Source: Lacihabitans sp. LS3-19 (GTDB lineage: Bacteria; Bacteroidota; Bacteroidia; Cytophagales; Spirosomataceae). Taken from it: a stretch of 64,000 bases of DNA. This document shows, one piece after another, positions 17,946 through 27,009 of this stretch. The position numbers and the translations under genes were made by a program. The DNA is taken from NCBI RefSeq assembly GCF_024343575.1, contig NZ_RJUA01000127.1:186001-250000 (forward strand). Reading direction: 5' to 3'. Below the pieces are notes generated by a model. That model had not been told where the DNA came from and ran no database searches. It saw only the letters and a program-made list of their open reading frames with translations. Positions within the stretch are counted from its first letter, which is position 1. Every line of letters begins with the position of its first letter.

Positions 17946-19223
17946 CTAAGCCCCATATCTTCTCACCCTAATGTCCGCTTGTTCCTTATGTCCTGCAAAG
18001 TTCTCAATTTCGCAAAGTCTCGAGCAATACTCACCAATCATAGCACTTGCTTCTGGTGTTCTGATTTCTTGGTAAGTGCAAGTTTTCATAAATTTTCCAA
18101 CCCACAAGCCTCCGGTGTATTTGGCACCATGTTTTGTTGGCAAGGTATGGTTGGTTCCGATAACTTTATCGCCATAAGCCACATTGGTATATTGTCCAAG
18201 GAAAAGTCCGCCGTAATTGGTCATTTTTTCTAAGAAATACCTTGGATCTGCGGTCATCACCTGTACGTGTTCGCTTGCTATTTCGTCAGCTTCTGCTACC
18301 ATTTCGTCTATCGTGTCTACCACTATTACTTGACCATAATCTCTCCAAGACACACTAGCGATATCGGCAGTTGGAAGAGTTTTCAATTGTCTTTCTATTT
18401 CCAAAATAGTTTCTTTTGCTAACTTCTCCGAATTGGTCAACAAAATAGCTGGCGAAGTTGGGCCATGTTCGGCTTGACCTAATAAGTCCGTGGCACAAAT
18501 TTCTGCATCGCTTGTTTCATCAGCTATGACCAAAGTCTCGGTTGGGCCTGCTAATAAATCAATCCCAATTTTGCCAAACAATTGTCTTTTTGCCTCAGCC
18601 ACATAAGCATTTCCTGGCCCTACAATCATATCCACCGCACCTATAGTTTCAGTGCCTAATGCCATTGCAGCTATGGCTTGAACGCCTCCTAATAGATAAA
18701 TTTCGTCCGCCCCTGCCATGTGCATGGCTGCCACGGTAGCGGCTGGAATTTCTCCTTTTATAGGTGGCGTACAGGCAATTACCCTTTTCACTCCTGCAAC
18801 TTTCGCAGTGAGTACACTCATGTGAGCAGAAGCCACCATTGGGTATCTTCCACCGGGGACATAACAACCTACCGAGTTTACAGGAATATTTTTATGCCCC
18901 AAAAACACACCTGGAAGCGTTTCCACTTCAATATCTTTCAAAGCATCTTTTTGATGTTGAGCAAAATTTCGAATTTGGGTTTGAGCAAATTGAATATCAG
19001 TTATTACCTGCGATGGTAAAGTAGCTATGATATCAATTATTTGGCTTTTAGATAATTTAAAACTCTCAGGCGACCAATTGTCTAATTGCCTGGAAATATA
19101 CCTAACTGCTTTATCACCACCAGTTTTTATTTGTTCAATAAAATTTTCAGCAGTTTCTCTGACACGTTTATCATTAGATTCCGCTTCAAAAAGACCGATG
19201 GCTGATTTTAATATTCTTTTCAT
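17946..19223 (-). CDS. Histidinol-dehydrogenase-family enzyme outside a histidine operon
   Basis: A 425-residue protein of the HisD family, Zn-dependent NAD-linked enzymes that oxidise an alcohol in two steps to the acid. The active-site pair Glu318-His319 is present, and the zinc ligands Gln250, His253, Asp352 and His412 all align. The strand [12 protein letters not shown] at 202-213 is typical. No other histidine-biosynthesis gene is in the window. The neighbours are catabolic, so this is probably a paralogue used on another amino-, sulfo- or sugar-alcohol, as in sulfopropanediol dehydrogenase (HpsN). [10 protein letters not shown] replaces the usual EHDPxAQ after the His ligand, which also points away from true HisD. 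The start codon directly abuts the ABM gene stop. Confidence 0.85.
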   Translation of the reverse strand: MKRILKSAIGLFEAESNDKRVRETAENFIEQIKTGGDKAVRYISRQLDNWSPESFKLSKSQIIDIIATLPSQVITDIQFAQTQIRNFAQHQKDALKDIEVETLPGVFLGHKNIPVNSVGCYVPGGRYPMVASAHMSVLTAKVAGVKRVIACTPPIKGEIPAATVAAMHMAGADEIYLLGGVQAIAAMALGTETIGAVDMIVGPGNAYVAEAKRQLFGKIGIDLLAGPTETLVIADETSDAEICATDLLGQAEHGPTSPAILLTNSEKLAKETILEIERQLKTLPTADIASVSWRDYGQVIVVDTIDEMVAEADEIASEHVQVMTADPRYFLEKMTNYGGLFLGQYTNVAYGDKVIGTNHTLPTKHGAKYTGGLWVGKFMKTCTYQEIRTPEASAMIGEYCSRLCEIENFAGHKEQADIRVRRYGA

Positions 19224-19511
19224 TTATAAAAAACTATAATGTACAGCCACTGGAGACGTATTGAAAAAAGGAGATAAGATTGCCCTCCATTGAACAAACA
19301 ATTCGGACGCTCGGAAACCAATGGTATGATCTTCCAAAGTCTCCCAATTTATGATGGCTAAAAACTGAGTAGGATTCTCAATACATTGTTGAAAATTCAC
19401 GGAAACAAATCCTTTGGACTGAGAAATGACACTTTTGGCAGCGTCCAAAACACCTTTAAATTCATCTAAACCTTCTGCTTTGATATCGAAGGTGGCGATT
19501 TCTTGAATCAT
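19224..19511 (-). CDS. ABM-family (antibiotic biosynthesis monooxygenase fold) protein
   Basis: A 95-residue protein of the ABM ferredoxin-like fold: strand FDIKAEGLDEF, helix, FVSVNFQQCIENPTQFLAIINWETLEDH, then a C-terminal helix. These dimers include cofactor-free quinol monooxygenases and many unassigned partners of catabolic enzymes. It is the first gene of a unit in which the HisD-like gene follows with no gap. It could oxidise or bind a reactive intermediate. It shares its fold class with the Dabb protein at 10622-10918, so the cluster holds two small barrels of this kind. Confidence 0.85.
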   Translation of the reverse strand: MIQEIATFDIKAEGLDEFKGVLDAAKSVISQSKGFVSVNFQQCIENPTQFLAIINWETLEDHTIGFRASELFVQWRAILSPFFNTSPVAVHYSFL

Positions 19512-19705
19512 GATTATTAATTTTTATTCCAACCCTTAAGGCTATACTTATTGTACAAAAATAATATAAAATTAGATAAAAAAATGAATCACATAAAATC
19601 AATTACTATTCAATATCAATCATTTTTTTCTCCATTTTTTAAAAATTCTTAAATTATTAATCATTTCTTATCTTTAAGCAGTATTTGCTGTAATATTTGG
19701 GCATA

Positions 19706-19740
19706 AAAAAAGCTCAAAACTTGAGCCTTTACTTTTTTTT
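19706..19740. terminator. Bidirectional rho-independent terminator after pcaF
   Basis: The stem GCTCAA/TTGAGC (19712-19717 with 19721-19726) has a 3-base loop. Seven A lie on the left and a T-run (ACTTTTTTTT) on the right. Read on the minus strand, it lies just past the pcaF stop and would end the long pob/pca transcript. Confidence 0.75.
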
Positions 19741-19752
19741 AAAAAAATAAAT

Positions 19753-20961
19753 CTATACCCTTTCCACAATTACAGCATATCCCATACCAACACCTACACA
19801 CATAGAGGCCAAGGCATAGCGTTTATTGGTTCTTTGCAAATGATTTACGGCAGCTTGAATTATCCTTGTACCTGACATTCCCAATGGATGGCCAATGGCT
19901 ATCGCTCCTCCGTTTGGATTTATTCTCGGATCATTGTCAGCTAATCCTAAATTTCTTGAAACTGCCAAACATTGTGCTGAAAACGCTTCATTAAATTCGA
20001 TAACATCGATATCGTTTAAATTCAGCCCTGCTTTTTTTAAGGCTTTTTGGGTAGCACCTACTGGCCCTATGCCCATTATTCTTGGCTCAACACCCACCAC
20101 AGCTGAGCTAACTATTCTGGCTTTGGGTTTTAAACTATAAGACTTTAAGGCATTTTCTGAAGCAATAAGCATAGCGGCAGCACCGTCATTTAGGCCTGAA
20201 GCATTTCCGGCTGTTACGGTACCATTTTCCTTTTTAAACGCCGGCCTTAATTTAGCCAGTCCTTCTAATGTCGTATTGCCTTTTATAAATTCATCTTTAC
20301 TGAAAACCGTAATATTTCCTTTTCTATCTGCCATTTCTACAGTTACGATTTCTTCAGCTAAAATTCCTGCATTTTGGGCAGCGAAAGCCTTTTGCTGAGA
20401 ATTATAAGCAAACAAATCTTGGTCTTCTCTAGAAATCTTATACATTTCGGCCAAATTCTCCGCCGTGATTCCCATGGCATCTGTACCGTACATTTTCTGC
20501 ATCAAAGGATTGACAAACCTCCAACCAAAACTCGAATCCTCCATTTTGGAGTCATTCCCAAAACCCTTTGAAGGCTTAGAAATCACCAATGGACCTCGTG
20601 TCATGTGTTCTACTCCGCCAGCTATGAAAATTTCTCCATCATCCGCTTTTATAGCACGATTGACCTGAACTACCGCAGACATCCCCGAAGAACATAACCT
20701 GTTGACAGTTTCGCCAGGAACCGTAAAAGGCAAACCAGCCAAAAGTAGGGCCATTCTGGCCACATTACGGTTATCTTCTCCTGCTTGATTATGGCAACCT
20801 AAAATTACGTCTTCAATCATTTCAGCAGGAATATTAGGATTCCTTTTCAACAATTCTCTAATAGGAATTGCGGCCAAATCATCTGCTCTGACCGGTGACA
20901 AACTCCCTCCAAAACTGCCTATCGGCGTGCGTATGGCATCAACTATAAATGCGTCTTTCAT
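19753..20961 (-). CDS. pcaF: 3-oxoadipyl-CoA thiolase
   Basis: A 402-residue type II thiolase that cleaves 3-oxoadipyl-CoA to succinyl-CoA and acetyl-CoA, the last step of the beta-ketoadipate pathway. The acylated cysteine is Cys90 in NRLCSSGM. The second-half residues are His in IGHPLGMSGTR and Cys in SMCVGVGMG. GCHNQAGEDNRNVARMA (55-71) and KMYGTDAMGITAEN are close to characterised PcaF proteins. It is the last gene of the pob/pca operon, overlapping the DUF983 gene by ATGA. The operon context makes PcaF far more likely than a general fatty-acid thiolase. Confidence 0.93.
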   Translation of the reverse strand: MKDAFIVDAIRTPIGSFGGSLSPVRADDLAAIPIRELLKRNPNIPAEMIEDVILGCHNQAGEDNRNVARMALLLAGLPFTVPGETVNRLCSSGMSAVVQVNRAIKADDGEIFIAGGVEHMTRGPLVISKPSKGFGNDSKMEDSSFGWRFVNPLMQKMYGTDAMGITAENLAEMYKISREDQDLFAYNSQQKAFAAQNAGILAEEIVTVEMADRKGNITVFSKDEFIKGNTTLEGLAKLRPAFKKENGTVTAGNASGLNDGAAAMLIASENALKSYSLKPKARIVSSAVVGVEPRIMGIGPVGATQKALKKAGLNLNDIDVIEFNEAFSAQCLAVSRNLGLADNDPRINPNGGAIAIGHPLGMSGTRIIQAAVNHLQRTNKRYALASMCVGVGMGYAVIVERV

Positions 20962-21323
20962 TCTAAAACTTCTATTCTATTTCCAAAAATATATAACCAA
21001 ATCAAACGGGACAATCTAAAATTGAGCGGAAAAAGGACAACCATAAAAACTACAATTATAGCTAAGTTCCAATAATCAAACAGGTCATTTCCATAAAAAT
21101 AACATCCAATAATTATCAAAAGACCTTCAAAACTCGCCAATCCATAGCTCACAAACATAGCACCCCAATAAAAGCCAATTTCAGGAAAAAAATTATAGTT
21201 ACAGTTGGGACATTTGAGATTCATTCCTGTCAAATTCAAAAATGAAAACAGATTTTTATTTAAAAATACAAGGCCTTTTCCACACTGAGGACAACGATTT
21301 CTGAAAATATTTTTTATGACCAT
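20958..21323 (-). CDS. DUF983 membrane protein with two zinc-ribbon cysteine pairs
   Basis: A 121-residue protein of the DUF983 family. Two cysteine pairs, CPQCGKG (near residue 10) and CPNCNY (near 39), form a zinc-ribbon-like head. Two hydrophobic helices follow (about 50-75 and 83-105). The function of the family is unknown. The gene sits inside the pob/pca operon, 82 bp after the CoA-transferase gene, and overlaps pcaF by 4 bp, so it is translated with the thiolase. Whether it matters for aromatic catabolism or is a passenger cannot be told from sequence. Confidence 0.88.
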   Translation of the reverse strand: MVIKNIFRNRCPQCGKGLVFLNKNLFSFLNLTGMNLKCPNCNYNFFPEIGFYWGAMFVSYGLASFEGLLIIIGCYFYGNDLFDYWNLAIIVVFMVVLFPLNFRLSRLIWLYIFGNRIEVLE

Positions 21324-21405
21324 ATTGCTGTTTTTACAAGCTAAAATTACGCTGAATATATTTAAATTTCACGATAAATTATTCTTTCTGATTTCATAGC
21401 GTCTT

Positions 21406-22752
21406 TTATTTTAATGCATTTGCAAACTTGGCAGTTGTCAAATTTCTTACCTCTTCTAAAGTAGCATTTGGCATTAACTCCAATAGTGTCAATTGACCAT
21501 TTGGATATGCAAAAACAGCCTTGTCTGTAATAATCATATCAACAACTCCCGAAGCCGTTAATGGCAAAACGCAGGCTGGAACAACTTTGGCGGACCTATC
21601 GGGATTTGCATGTGTCATTGTAATAATTAACCTTTTGGCTCCTTTAGCTAAATCCATCGCTCCTCCAACACCTAAAAGTGGCTTACCAGGAACAGCCCAG
21701 TTAGCCAAATTTGCTGCTTCATCGCACTCCAAACCACCCATTATAGCTACATCAATATGTCCGCCACGGATCATAGCGAAAGACTCCGCACTATCAAAAT
21801 AACTACTGCCTTTTAGCGGCGTAACAGGAATTTTCCCTGCATTTACAGGATAATCCATCGCTCCTCCCCCATCTTTTGGTACGGGCCCTACCCCTAACAT
21901 ACCATTTTCGGTGTGTAAAATTATCCCATGTTCGTCTGTTATCAAATCTGCAACTAAGGTAGGAATACCAATTCCTAAGTTCACTACATCTCCTTTTTTA
22001 AGCTCTTGTAAAGCACGTCTTGCCATATTCATTCTCACCTCGTCAACTTTCTTTGAAGAAGAAACTGAGGCAGAAGTGCCGAGATCTTCTAATGTAAGTT
22101 TGGCTTCTACCAGATAATCCACAAAACACCCTTGTGTATGAACATTTTCAGGGGCTATGGCACCAACTGGCACAATTTCTTCCACTTCCGCAATCACCAA
22201 ATCAGCCGCAGTTGCCATGGCTTTATTGAAGTTATTTTCGGTCATTCTATATTGCAAATTGCCAGAAGTATCCGCACGCCATGCACGTATGAAGGCCACA
22301 TTTCCTTTTATACTTTTCACAAAAACTTGCTCCTCGCCGTCTATAATTTTCACTTCTTTACCTTCGGCTATTTTTGTCCCTGCAGAAGTTTTGGTATAAA
22401 AACCACCAATCCCAGCACCGCCTGCTCGAATTGCCTCTGCCAAAGTGCCTTGAGGAATCAATTCTGCTTCAACCAAGCCACCCTGAACCGCCTTAACTGC
22501 GTTGGGATTTGAGGTAAAAAACGAGCCAATGATTTTCTTCAGTTGCCCGTTGGTCAACAAACGATCTCCTCCCAAGCCTGGTTCGCCAGTATTGTTACCA
22601 ATAAATGTCAAATTTTTCGTGCCAATTTCTGCCAAAGCATGCATCAAATGAACAGGATTCCCTGTCATTCCGAATCCACCTTGAAGAAGGATGTCGCCTT
22701 CTTTTACCATAGAAGCGGCTTCTTTTAGACTAAGTATTTTAACTTCTTTCAT
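21406..22752 (-). CDS. pcaIJ: 3-oxoadipate CoA-transferase, alpha and beta subunits fused
   Basis: A 448-residue fusion of the two subunits of succinyl-CoA:3-oxoacid CoA-transferase. Residues about 1-218 are the alpha part ([31 protein letters not shown]). Residues about 236-448 are the beta part, with the catalytic Glu282 in [12 protein letters not shown] linker rich in Ser (about 225-235) joins them. In proteobacteria PcaI and PcaJ are separate proteins. It activates 3-oxoadipate with succinyl-CoA before thiolysis by PcaF. The start overlaps the end of pobA by 14 bp. A ketone-body transferase (ScoAB) is the alternative by sequence, but the operon decides for 3-oxoadipate. Confidence 0.92.
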   Translation of the reverse strand: MKEVKILSLKEAASMVKEGDILLQGGFGMTGNPVHLMHALAEIGTKNLTFIGNNTGEPGLGGDRLLTNGQLKKIIGSFFTSNPNAVKAVQGGLVEAELIPQGTLAEAIRAGGAGIGGFYTKTSAGTKIAEGKEVKIIDGEEQVFVKSIKGNVAFIRAWRADTSGNLQYRMTENNFNKAMATAADLVIAEVEEIVPVGAIAPENVHTQGCFVDYLVEAKLTLEDLGTSASVSSSKKVDEVRMNMARRALQELKKGDVVNLGIGIPTLVADLITDEHGIILHTENGMLGVGPVPKDGGGAMDYPVNAGKIPVTPLKGSSYFDSAESFAMIRGGHIDVAIMGGLECDEAANLANWAVPGKPLLGVGGAMDLAKGAKRLIITMTHANPDRSAKVVPACVLPLTASGVVDMIITDKAVFAYPNGQLTLLELMPNATLEEVRNLTTAKFANALK

Positions 22753-23956
22753 TTATTCCTATCAATATTTCCTCAAAACTCTCAAATGGCAATCCCACAT
22801 AATTTTCTGCAATCGTTGTTTTATATGCCTCTGAAATAGAAATATAATCAAACTTTGCTTTTTGCAATTGGTACTGAAAAGATCCATGCTCATCTTGTTT
22901 GTGAAACAAAGTGGTCATAAAATTCGAAAAATCTTGTGCTCTCCAATTTCTTTTCAAGGCTTGGCTGGAATAATTATCCAATGTTTTTATCGAATCGTTT
23001 TTATAATAATCCACCAATCCGTCTACCAAATGCTTGACATCTGCCACGGCCAAATTTAAACCTTTACCACCAGTTGGAGGGACAATGTGTGCTGCATCGC
23101 CTGTCAAAAACAGTCTCCCATATTGCATTTTATCAATAAAATAACTCCTCATAGGCGTTATGCTTTTCTCAAATATTGGCCCTGAATTTAGCTTCCAGCC
23201 TTCAGTTGCCAATCTTACCGAAAGTTCTTCCCAAATTCTTTCGTCTGGCCAATCTTCTACTTTCGCGTCATTTTCTACCTGAATATAAAGTCTGCTTACG
23301 GTATTTGACCTCAAACTATGCAAAGCAAAACCCCGCTCATGATAAGCATAAATAAGTTCTTCAGAAGAAGGAGCCACGTTGGCCAATATTCCCAACCAAC
23401 TGAAAGGATATGTCACTTGATATTCACCATAGCTATCTTTAGGCATAGTTTTTCGACCTAAACCATGGAAACCATCACAAGCCGCTACAAAATCACATGA
23501 TAAGGTATGATTTTCACCTTCGAAAGTATAGTATATTTTAGGATTTGAAGTTTCAATATCGATTATTTTCTTTGCCTCTGCTTCAAAAAACAACCTCTCT
23601 CCAGCCTCCTGCCAAGCGTCGGTCATATCTTTCACAATCTCTTGTTGTCCATAAATAGTAATATTCCTATCACCTGTGAGTTTACCGAAAGGGACCCTAA
23701 TCCTTTGATTATCAAAATTCAAATAAACGCCGTGATGCTCCTGTCCTTCTTTCAAAAGCCTATCAGCTAAACCAAGATCTTTTAAAATATCAACTGTGTT
23801 TTGTTCCAAAAGTCCCGCCCTAACCCTCGACTCTACATACTCCCGACTTCTATTCTCTAGAATCACTGACGAAATTCCATGTTTCTTCAACCAATGAGCC
23901 AAAGTCAATCCAGCTGGCCCAGCTCCAATTATTCCTACTTGTGTTTTAATTTCCAT
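22739..23956 (-). CDS. pobA: 4-hydroxybenzoate 3-monooxygenase
   Basis: About 405 residues of the FAD aromatic hydroxylase family; converts 4-hydroxybenzoate to protocatechuate with NAD(P)H and O2. [18 protein letters not shown] near the N-terminus binds ADP of [16 protein letters not shown] is the PobA-specific stretch. AACDGFHG (near 160) is the DG motif, and [18 protein letters not shown] (near 290) binds the FAD ribityl chain. I take the ATG at 23956. A TTG start four codons earlier would leave only 6 bp to the pcaD-pcaC stop. Its product feeds the PcaGH dioxygenase encoded at the head of the same operon. Confidence 0.95.
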   Translation of the reverse strand: MEIKTQVGIIGAGPAGLTLAHWLKKHGISSVILENRSREYVESRVRAGLLEQNTVDILKDLGLADRLLKEGQEHHGVYLNFDNQRIRVPFGKLTGDRNITIYGQQEIVKDMTDAWQEAGERLFFEAEAKKIIDIETSNPKIYYTFEGENHTLSCDFVAACDGFHGLGRKTMPKDSYGEYQVTYPFSWLGILANVAPSSEELIYAYHERGFALHSLRSNTVSRLYIQVENDAKVEDWPDERIWEELSVRLATEGWKLNSGPIFEKSITPMRSYFIDKMQYGRLFLTGDAAHIVPPTGGKGLNLAVADVKHLVDGLVDYYKNDSIKTLDNYSSQALKRNWRAQDFSNFMTTLFHKQDEHGSFQYQLQKAKFDYISISEAYKTTIAENYVGLPFESFEEILIGINERS

Positions 23957-23974
23957 TTTTAATCTCAAAAAATA

Positions 23975-25102
23975 TTAATTTTTACCTAATTCTCTAAAGA
24001 CCTCCTCCGCTGTTTGAATTGCCTCATTGGCCGCAGGCAAACCACAATACAAGGCTGATTGCATAATAACTTCTTTGATTTCATCTTTACTGACACCATT
24101 GTTAAAAGCGGCTTTTATGTGCATTTTCAACTCTGCCCCACGATTTAAAGCTATCAACATGGCGATCGTTATTAGACTCCGATTATGTTTTGAAAGACCA
24201 GGTCTAGTCCAAATTTCACCCCAAGCATAATGGCTAATGAAGTTTTGAAAATCTCCATTGAATTCATTGATTTTAGCATTGGCTTTATTAACATGTTCCT
24301 CGCCCAAAACACTTCTTCTAACATGCATTCCTTTTTCGAAAACAGTGTCGCCTACAAAAAAATCAATCAGCACTTTCGCATATTCTTTTGGTAATTCTGT
24401 GGCAGAAAGGTGCCGAGCAGGAAGTAACTTCAAAACTGCATTTGGCACCATAGAAACAATATACTCAGCTTGCTCCACATTGGTTACGGGATCTTCATCG
24501 CCTGTAATAACCAAAGTCTCGACCCTTAAATTTGACAAATTCTCTCGAAAATCTGCATCTCTGATAGCTTTACAACAATTTGAATAACCTTCAATATCGC
24601 TTCTCAAAAACATGGCTTTCGTTTCAGCAACTCTTTCTGGGTTATTTATTCTAAAAATTTCTGTAAACCAACGTTCCATTGTGTCATTAACAATAGCTCC
24701 CATTCCATTTTTTGAAATGGTTTCTATTCTGTCGTTCCACCTTTCGTCATTGCCAATTTTGGCTCCGGTATTGCTTAAAACTATCTTTTTGAAACGATTC
24801 GGATGATTTATACCCAACCATTGTCCTATTAAGCCTCCCATAGAAAGTCCACAAAAGCAGGCCGTTTCTAAGTTTAATTCGTTCATTAATTCTACTACGT
24901 CATTCCCTAATTGCTCAATCGTCGAATCACTACCAGATAAAAAACCTTCACTTTCTCCATGCCCGCGGTTATCGTACCTTAAAACCCTAAAATAAGGCAA
25001 TAAATAAGGCACCAATTCGTCCCACATCATCATTTCTGAGCCCAATGAATTGGAAAAAATCAAAACTGGACTGTTTGGTGTACCTTGTATTTTGTAATTC
25101 AT
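23975..25102 (-). CDS. pcaL: Fused 3-oxoadipate enol-lactonase and 4-carboxymuconolactone decarboxylase
   Basis: A 375-residue bifunctional protein. Residues about 1-250 are an alpha/beta hydrolase like PcaD: RGHGESEG, nucleophile Ser87 in CGLSMGG, the acid in TGDEDPVT, and the histidine in PARHLSA. Residues about 255-372 are a carboxymuconolactone decarboxylase like PcaC (RRSVLGEEHVNKA, SLITIAMLIALNRGAELKMH). It turns gamma-carboxymuconolactone into 3-oxoadipate in two steps. Such fusions are called PcaL in actinobacteria. The start is the ATG at 25102; an in-frame TTG lies three codons upstream. The 5' flank is not the usual tight spacing but 148 bp to the GxxExxY gene, and it contains an inverted repeat. 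Confidence 0.93.
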   Translation of the reverse strand: MNYKIQGTPNSPVLIFSNSLGSEMMMWDELVPYLLPYFRVLRYDNRGHGESEGFLSGSDSTIEQLGNDVVELMNELNLETACFCGLSMGGLIGQWLGINHPNRFKKIVLSNTGAKIGNDERWNDRIETISKNGMGAIVNDTMERWFTEIFRINNPERVAETKAMFLRSDIEGYSNCCKAIRDADFRENLSNLRVETLVITGDEDPVTNVEQAEYIVSMVPNAVLKLLPARHLSATELPKEYAKVLIDFFVGDTVFEKGMHVRRSVLGEEHVNKANAKINEFNGDFQNFISHYAWGEIWTRPGLSKHNRSLITIAMLIALNRGAELKMHIKAAFNNGVSKDEIKEVIMQSALYCGLPAANEAIQTAEEVFRELGKN

Positions 25103-25142
25103 ATTTATCAATATTTTCTCGCAAATGTCATAATTTAATTAT

Positions 25143-25700
25143 CTCGCAAAGTCGCAAAGACACAAAGTTAAAAATCATAATGTACAAATATTCAACACTT
25201 TAATTAAAAGAAATTACTATTTTCAGTTGTTTTTTGACTAAACAAAAATCTTATAAGTTATTTACAATTCTAGTTATCCCATTTTTAATAAGTGGTTCAT
25301 TGAAATTTATCAAAAGGCCGAGCTTCATTTGCGTAATACGAAGATAAGTCAGCAATTGCTTTGGATGTACAGGGGCAATAAGCTCAACAGACTTTAATTC
25401 GATAATTACTTTTTTCTCAACAATCAAATCTGCTCTAAAACCCATGTCCATTTTTATATTCTCCCAAACAACTGGGATACCTTTTTGCTTTTCTACAAAT
25501 AAGCCTCGTTTTGATAATTCAAAATTCATAATTTCTTCATAAACCGACTCTAGAAGACCTGGTCCTAATTGTGTATGAATCTTGAAAGCCACATCAACAA
25601 TTATTCTAGATAAATCATTTTCATTCATTTAATCAAAATTTACATTTCAACTTATTAAAATCAAAAAAATTAAAGCTCTGCGTCTTTGCGACTTTGCGAG
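25143..25700. mobile_element. GxxExxY insertion module bounded by 25-bp inverted repeats
   Basis: The left repeat at 25143-25167 (CTCGCAAAGTCGCAAAGACA then CAAAG) and the right repeat at 25676-25700 are inverted copies matching at 23 of 25 positions. Between them lies one gene, GxxExxY, with AT-rich flanks. The module separates pcaB from the pcaD-pcaC fusion in an otherwise tightly packed operon, so it looks inserted. I know CGCAAAG-type repeats as frequent neighbours of GxxExxY genes in Bacteroidota; that part is memory, the repeats themselves are read here. Confidence 0.65.
25251..25628 (-). CDS. GxxExxY family protein (PDDEXK-like nuclease fold)
   Basis: A 125-residue protein of the GxxExxY/PDDEXK_3 family. 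The name motif is GLLESVY at 24-30. The nuclease-like residues Asp67, Glu77 and Lys79 lie in FRADLIVEKK and VIIELKS, the D...ExK pattern of restriction-type folds. The family is often found in several copies per genome, and its biological role is unknown. Here it stands inside the pca operon between inverted repeats. Its own start (ATG 25628) is 41 bp after the pcaB stop. A role in aromatic catabolism is unlikely; a mobile passenger is the better reading. Confidence 0.88.
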   Translation of the reverse strand: MNENDLSRIIVDVAFKIHTQLGPGLLESVYEEIMNFELSKRGLFVEKQKGIPVVWENIKMDMGFRADLIVEKKVIIELKSVELIAPVHPKQLLTYLRITQMKLGLLINFNEPLIKNGITRIVNNL

Positions 25701-26998
25701 AGTAAAATTGCATCCACTATCTCAATACTATTTCCAATTGAATTTTCAGGCATGAATAACTCATCCAAATTCTCTAATTCAATATTATTCTCAAGCAAAA
25801 CTTCTTTCAAATGTTTCTTCTTAGAAATAGCGGTTTTACAAGCTTTTTCAACTATCTCATGGGCTTGTATTTTACCCATTTTTGTGGCTAAAGCCAAAGA
25901 TACATTTTCGGCAAAAATCAAACCTTTTGTAATTTCAATATTATGAAGCATACGTTTTTCGTCCACTTCTAGGCCTGATATCAAATCAATAGATTTTTCT
26001 ACACTTCCTCCAGTCAAAAGCATAATTTCGGATAAAACTTCCCATTCAGCATGCCAAAGACCCGCCGAACGTTCGTGTTCTTGACCCATTGACAACAACA
26101 TACTTCCAACCAAATGCGGAGTTCTTGTAGCGTTGGCCAAAATGGCCGCACATGTCACTGGATTTCGTTTGTGTGGCATTGTACTTGAGCCGCCTTTTCC
26201 TTCACCCGCACTTTCAAATACCTCCCCTACTTCGGTTTGCATCAAAAGCGAAACATCTTTCGCAATCTTGCCCAATGTACCAACCAAAATCCCAAGTTTA
26301 GAAGCGAGTTCATTGAAATTATCCCTTTCAGACTGCCAAGAATTGGCTTTTTTTAATTTTAAAATCGAGGAAAAAGTTAAACAAATTTCATCCGTAATAT
26401 TAGCATTTTGGCTTCCTACAGCACCAGAAAGTTGAATCACAAACAACCGCTCTTTCATTTCCCGAATCCTAGCAAAAGACCTTTCGATACCTTCAAGCCA
26501 AAGGGCAGTTTTTAGACCAAAAGTAATGGGTCTGGCTTGCTGCAAAAGCGTTCGACCAACCATTACTGTATTTTTATATTTTTCCGAAATTCTTACAAGT
26601 TCTGTTATAAAAATTTCTAGTTTTTTATCTAACCAGTCTACAAAATCTCGAATTTGTAAAACCGTGGCAGTATCTACAATATCTTGGCTAGTTGCTCCCA
26701 AATGAACAAATTTAGAAGCTTCAAAACTATTGTTTTTTACAACTTTCGTTAAGGCTTTTACCAAAGGAATAGCTGCATTTCCACCTAATTTTATTTCATT
26801 TTTGAGTTTTTCTATATCTATCATTTCTGGATTGCAACAGCCTACAATCACCTGAGCAGCCTCTTGACTTATGACACCATGCTTTGCCTGAGATTGAGCC
26901 AAAGCAGCTTCAACCTTTAACATATAGCCAACGGTATTTTTGTCAGAAAAAAGCTCATTGACTTCATTAGAATAAAAAAGCCCAGAATATAAACTCAT
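25670..26998 (-). CDS. pcaB: 3-carboxy-cis,cis-muconate cycloisomerase
   Basis: A 442-residue enzyme of the fumarase/aspartase superfamily that lactonises beta-carboxymuconate. The signature is GKGGSSTMPHKRNP (around 271-284), with the earlier conserved block LGATSQDIVDTA (about 97-108). The length is close to the family's 450. It follows pcaG by 11 bp. The final residues SQSRKDAEL are encoded by the right inverted repeat of the GxxExxY module, so the native C-terminus has probably been replaced. The tail of this family is variable, so activity is likely kept. Confidence 0.93.
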   Translation of the reverse strand: MSLYSGLFYSNEVNELFSDKNTVGYMLKVEAALAQSQAKHGVISQEAAQVIVGCCNPEMIDIEKLKNEIKLGGNAAIPLVKALTKVVKNNSFEASKFVHLGATSQDIVDTATVLQIRDFVDWLDKKLEIFITELVRISEKYKNTVMVGRTLLQQARPITFGLKTALWLEGIERSFARIREMKERLFVIQLSGAVGSQNANITDEICLTFSSILKLKKANSWQSERDNFNELASKLGILVGTLGKIAKDVSLLMQTEVGEVFESAGEGKGGSSTMPHKRNPVTCAAILANATRTPHLVGSMLLSMGQEHERSAGLWHAEWEVLSEIMLLTGGSVEKSIDLISGLEVDEKRMLHNIEITKGLIFAENVSLALATKMGKIQAHEIVEKACKTAISKKKHLKEVLLENNIELENLDELFMPENSIGNSIEIVDAILLSQSRKDAEL

Positions 26999-27009
26999 TT
27001 GAGATAGTT

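Noticed and set aside
21406-22752. Ketone-body (acetoacetate) CoA-transferase
   Set aside because: Sequence alone allows it, but the position between pobA and pcaF in a full protocatechuate operon favours 3-oxoadipate.
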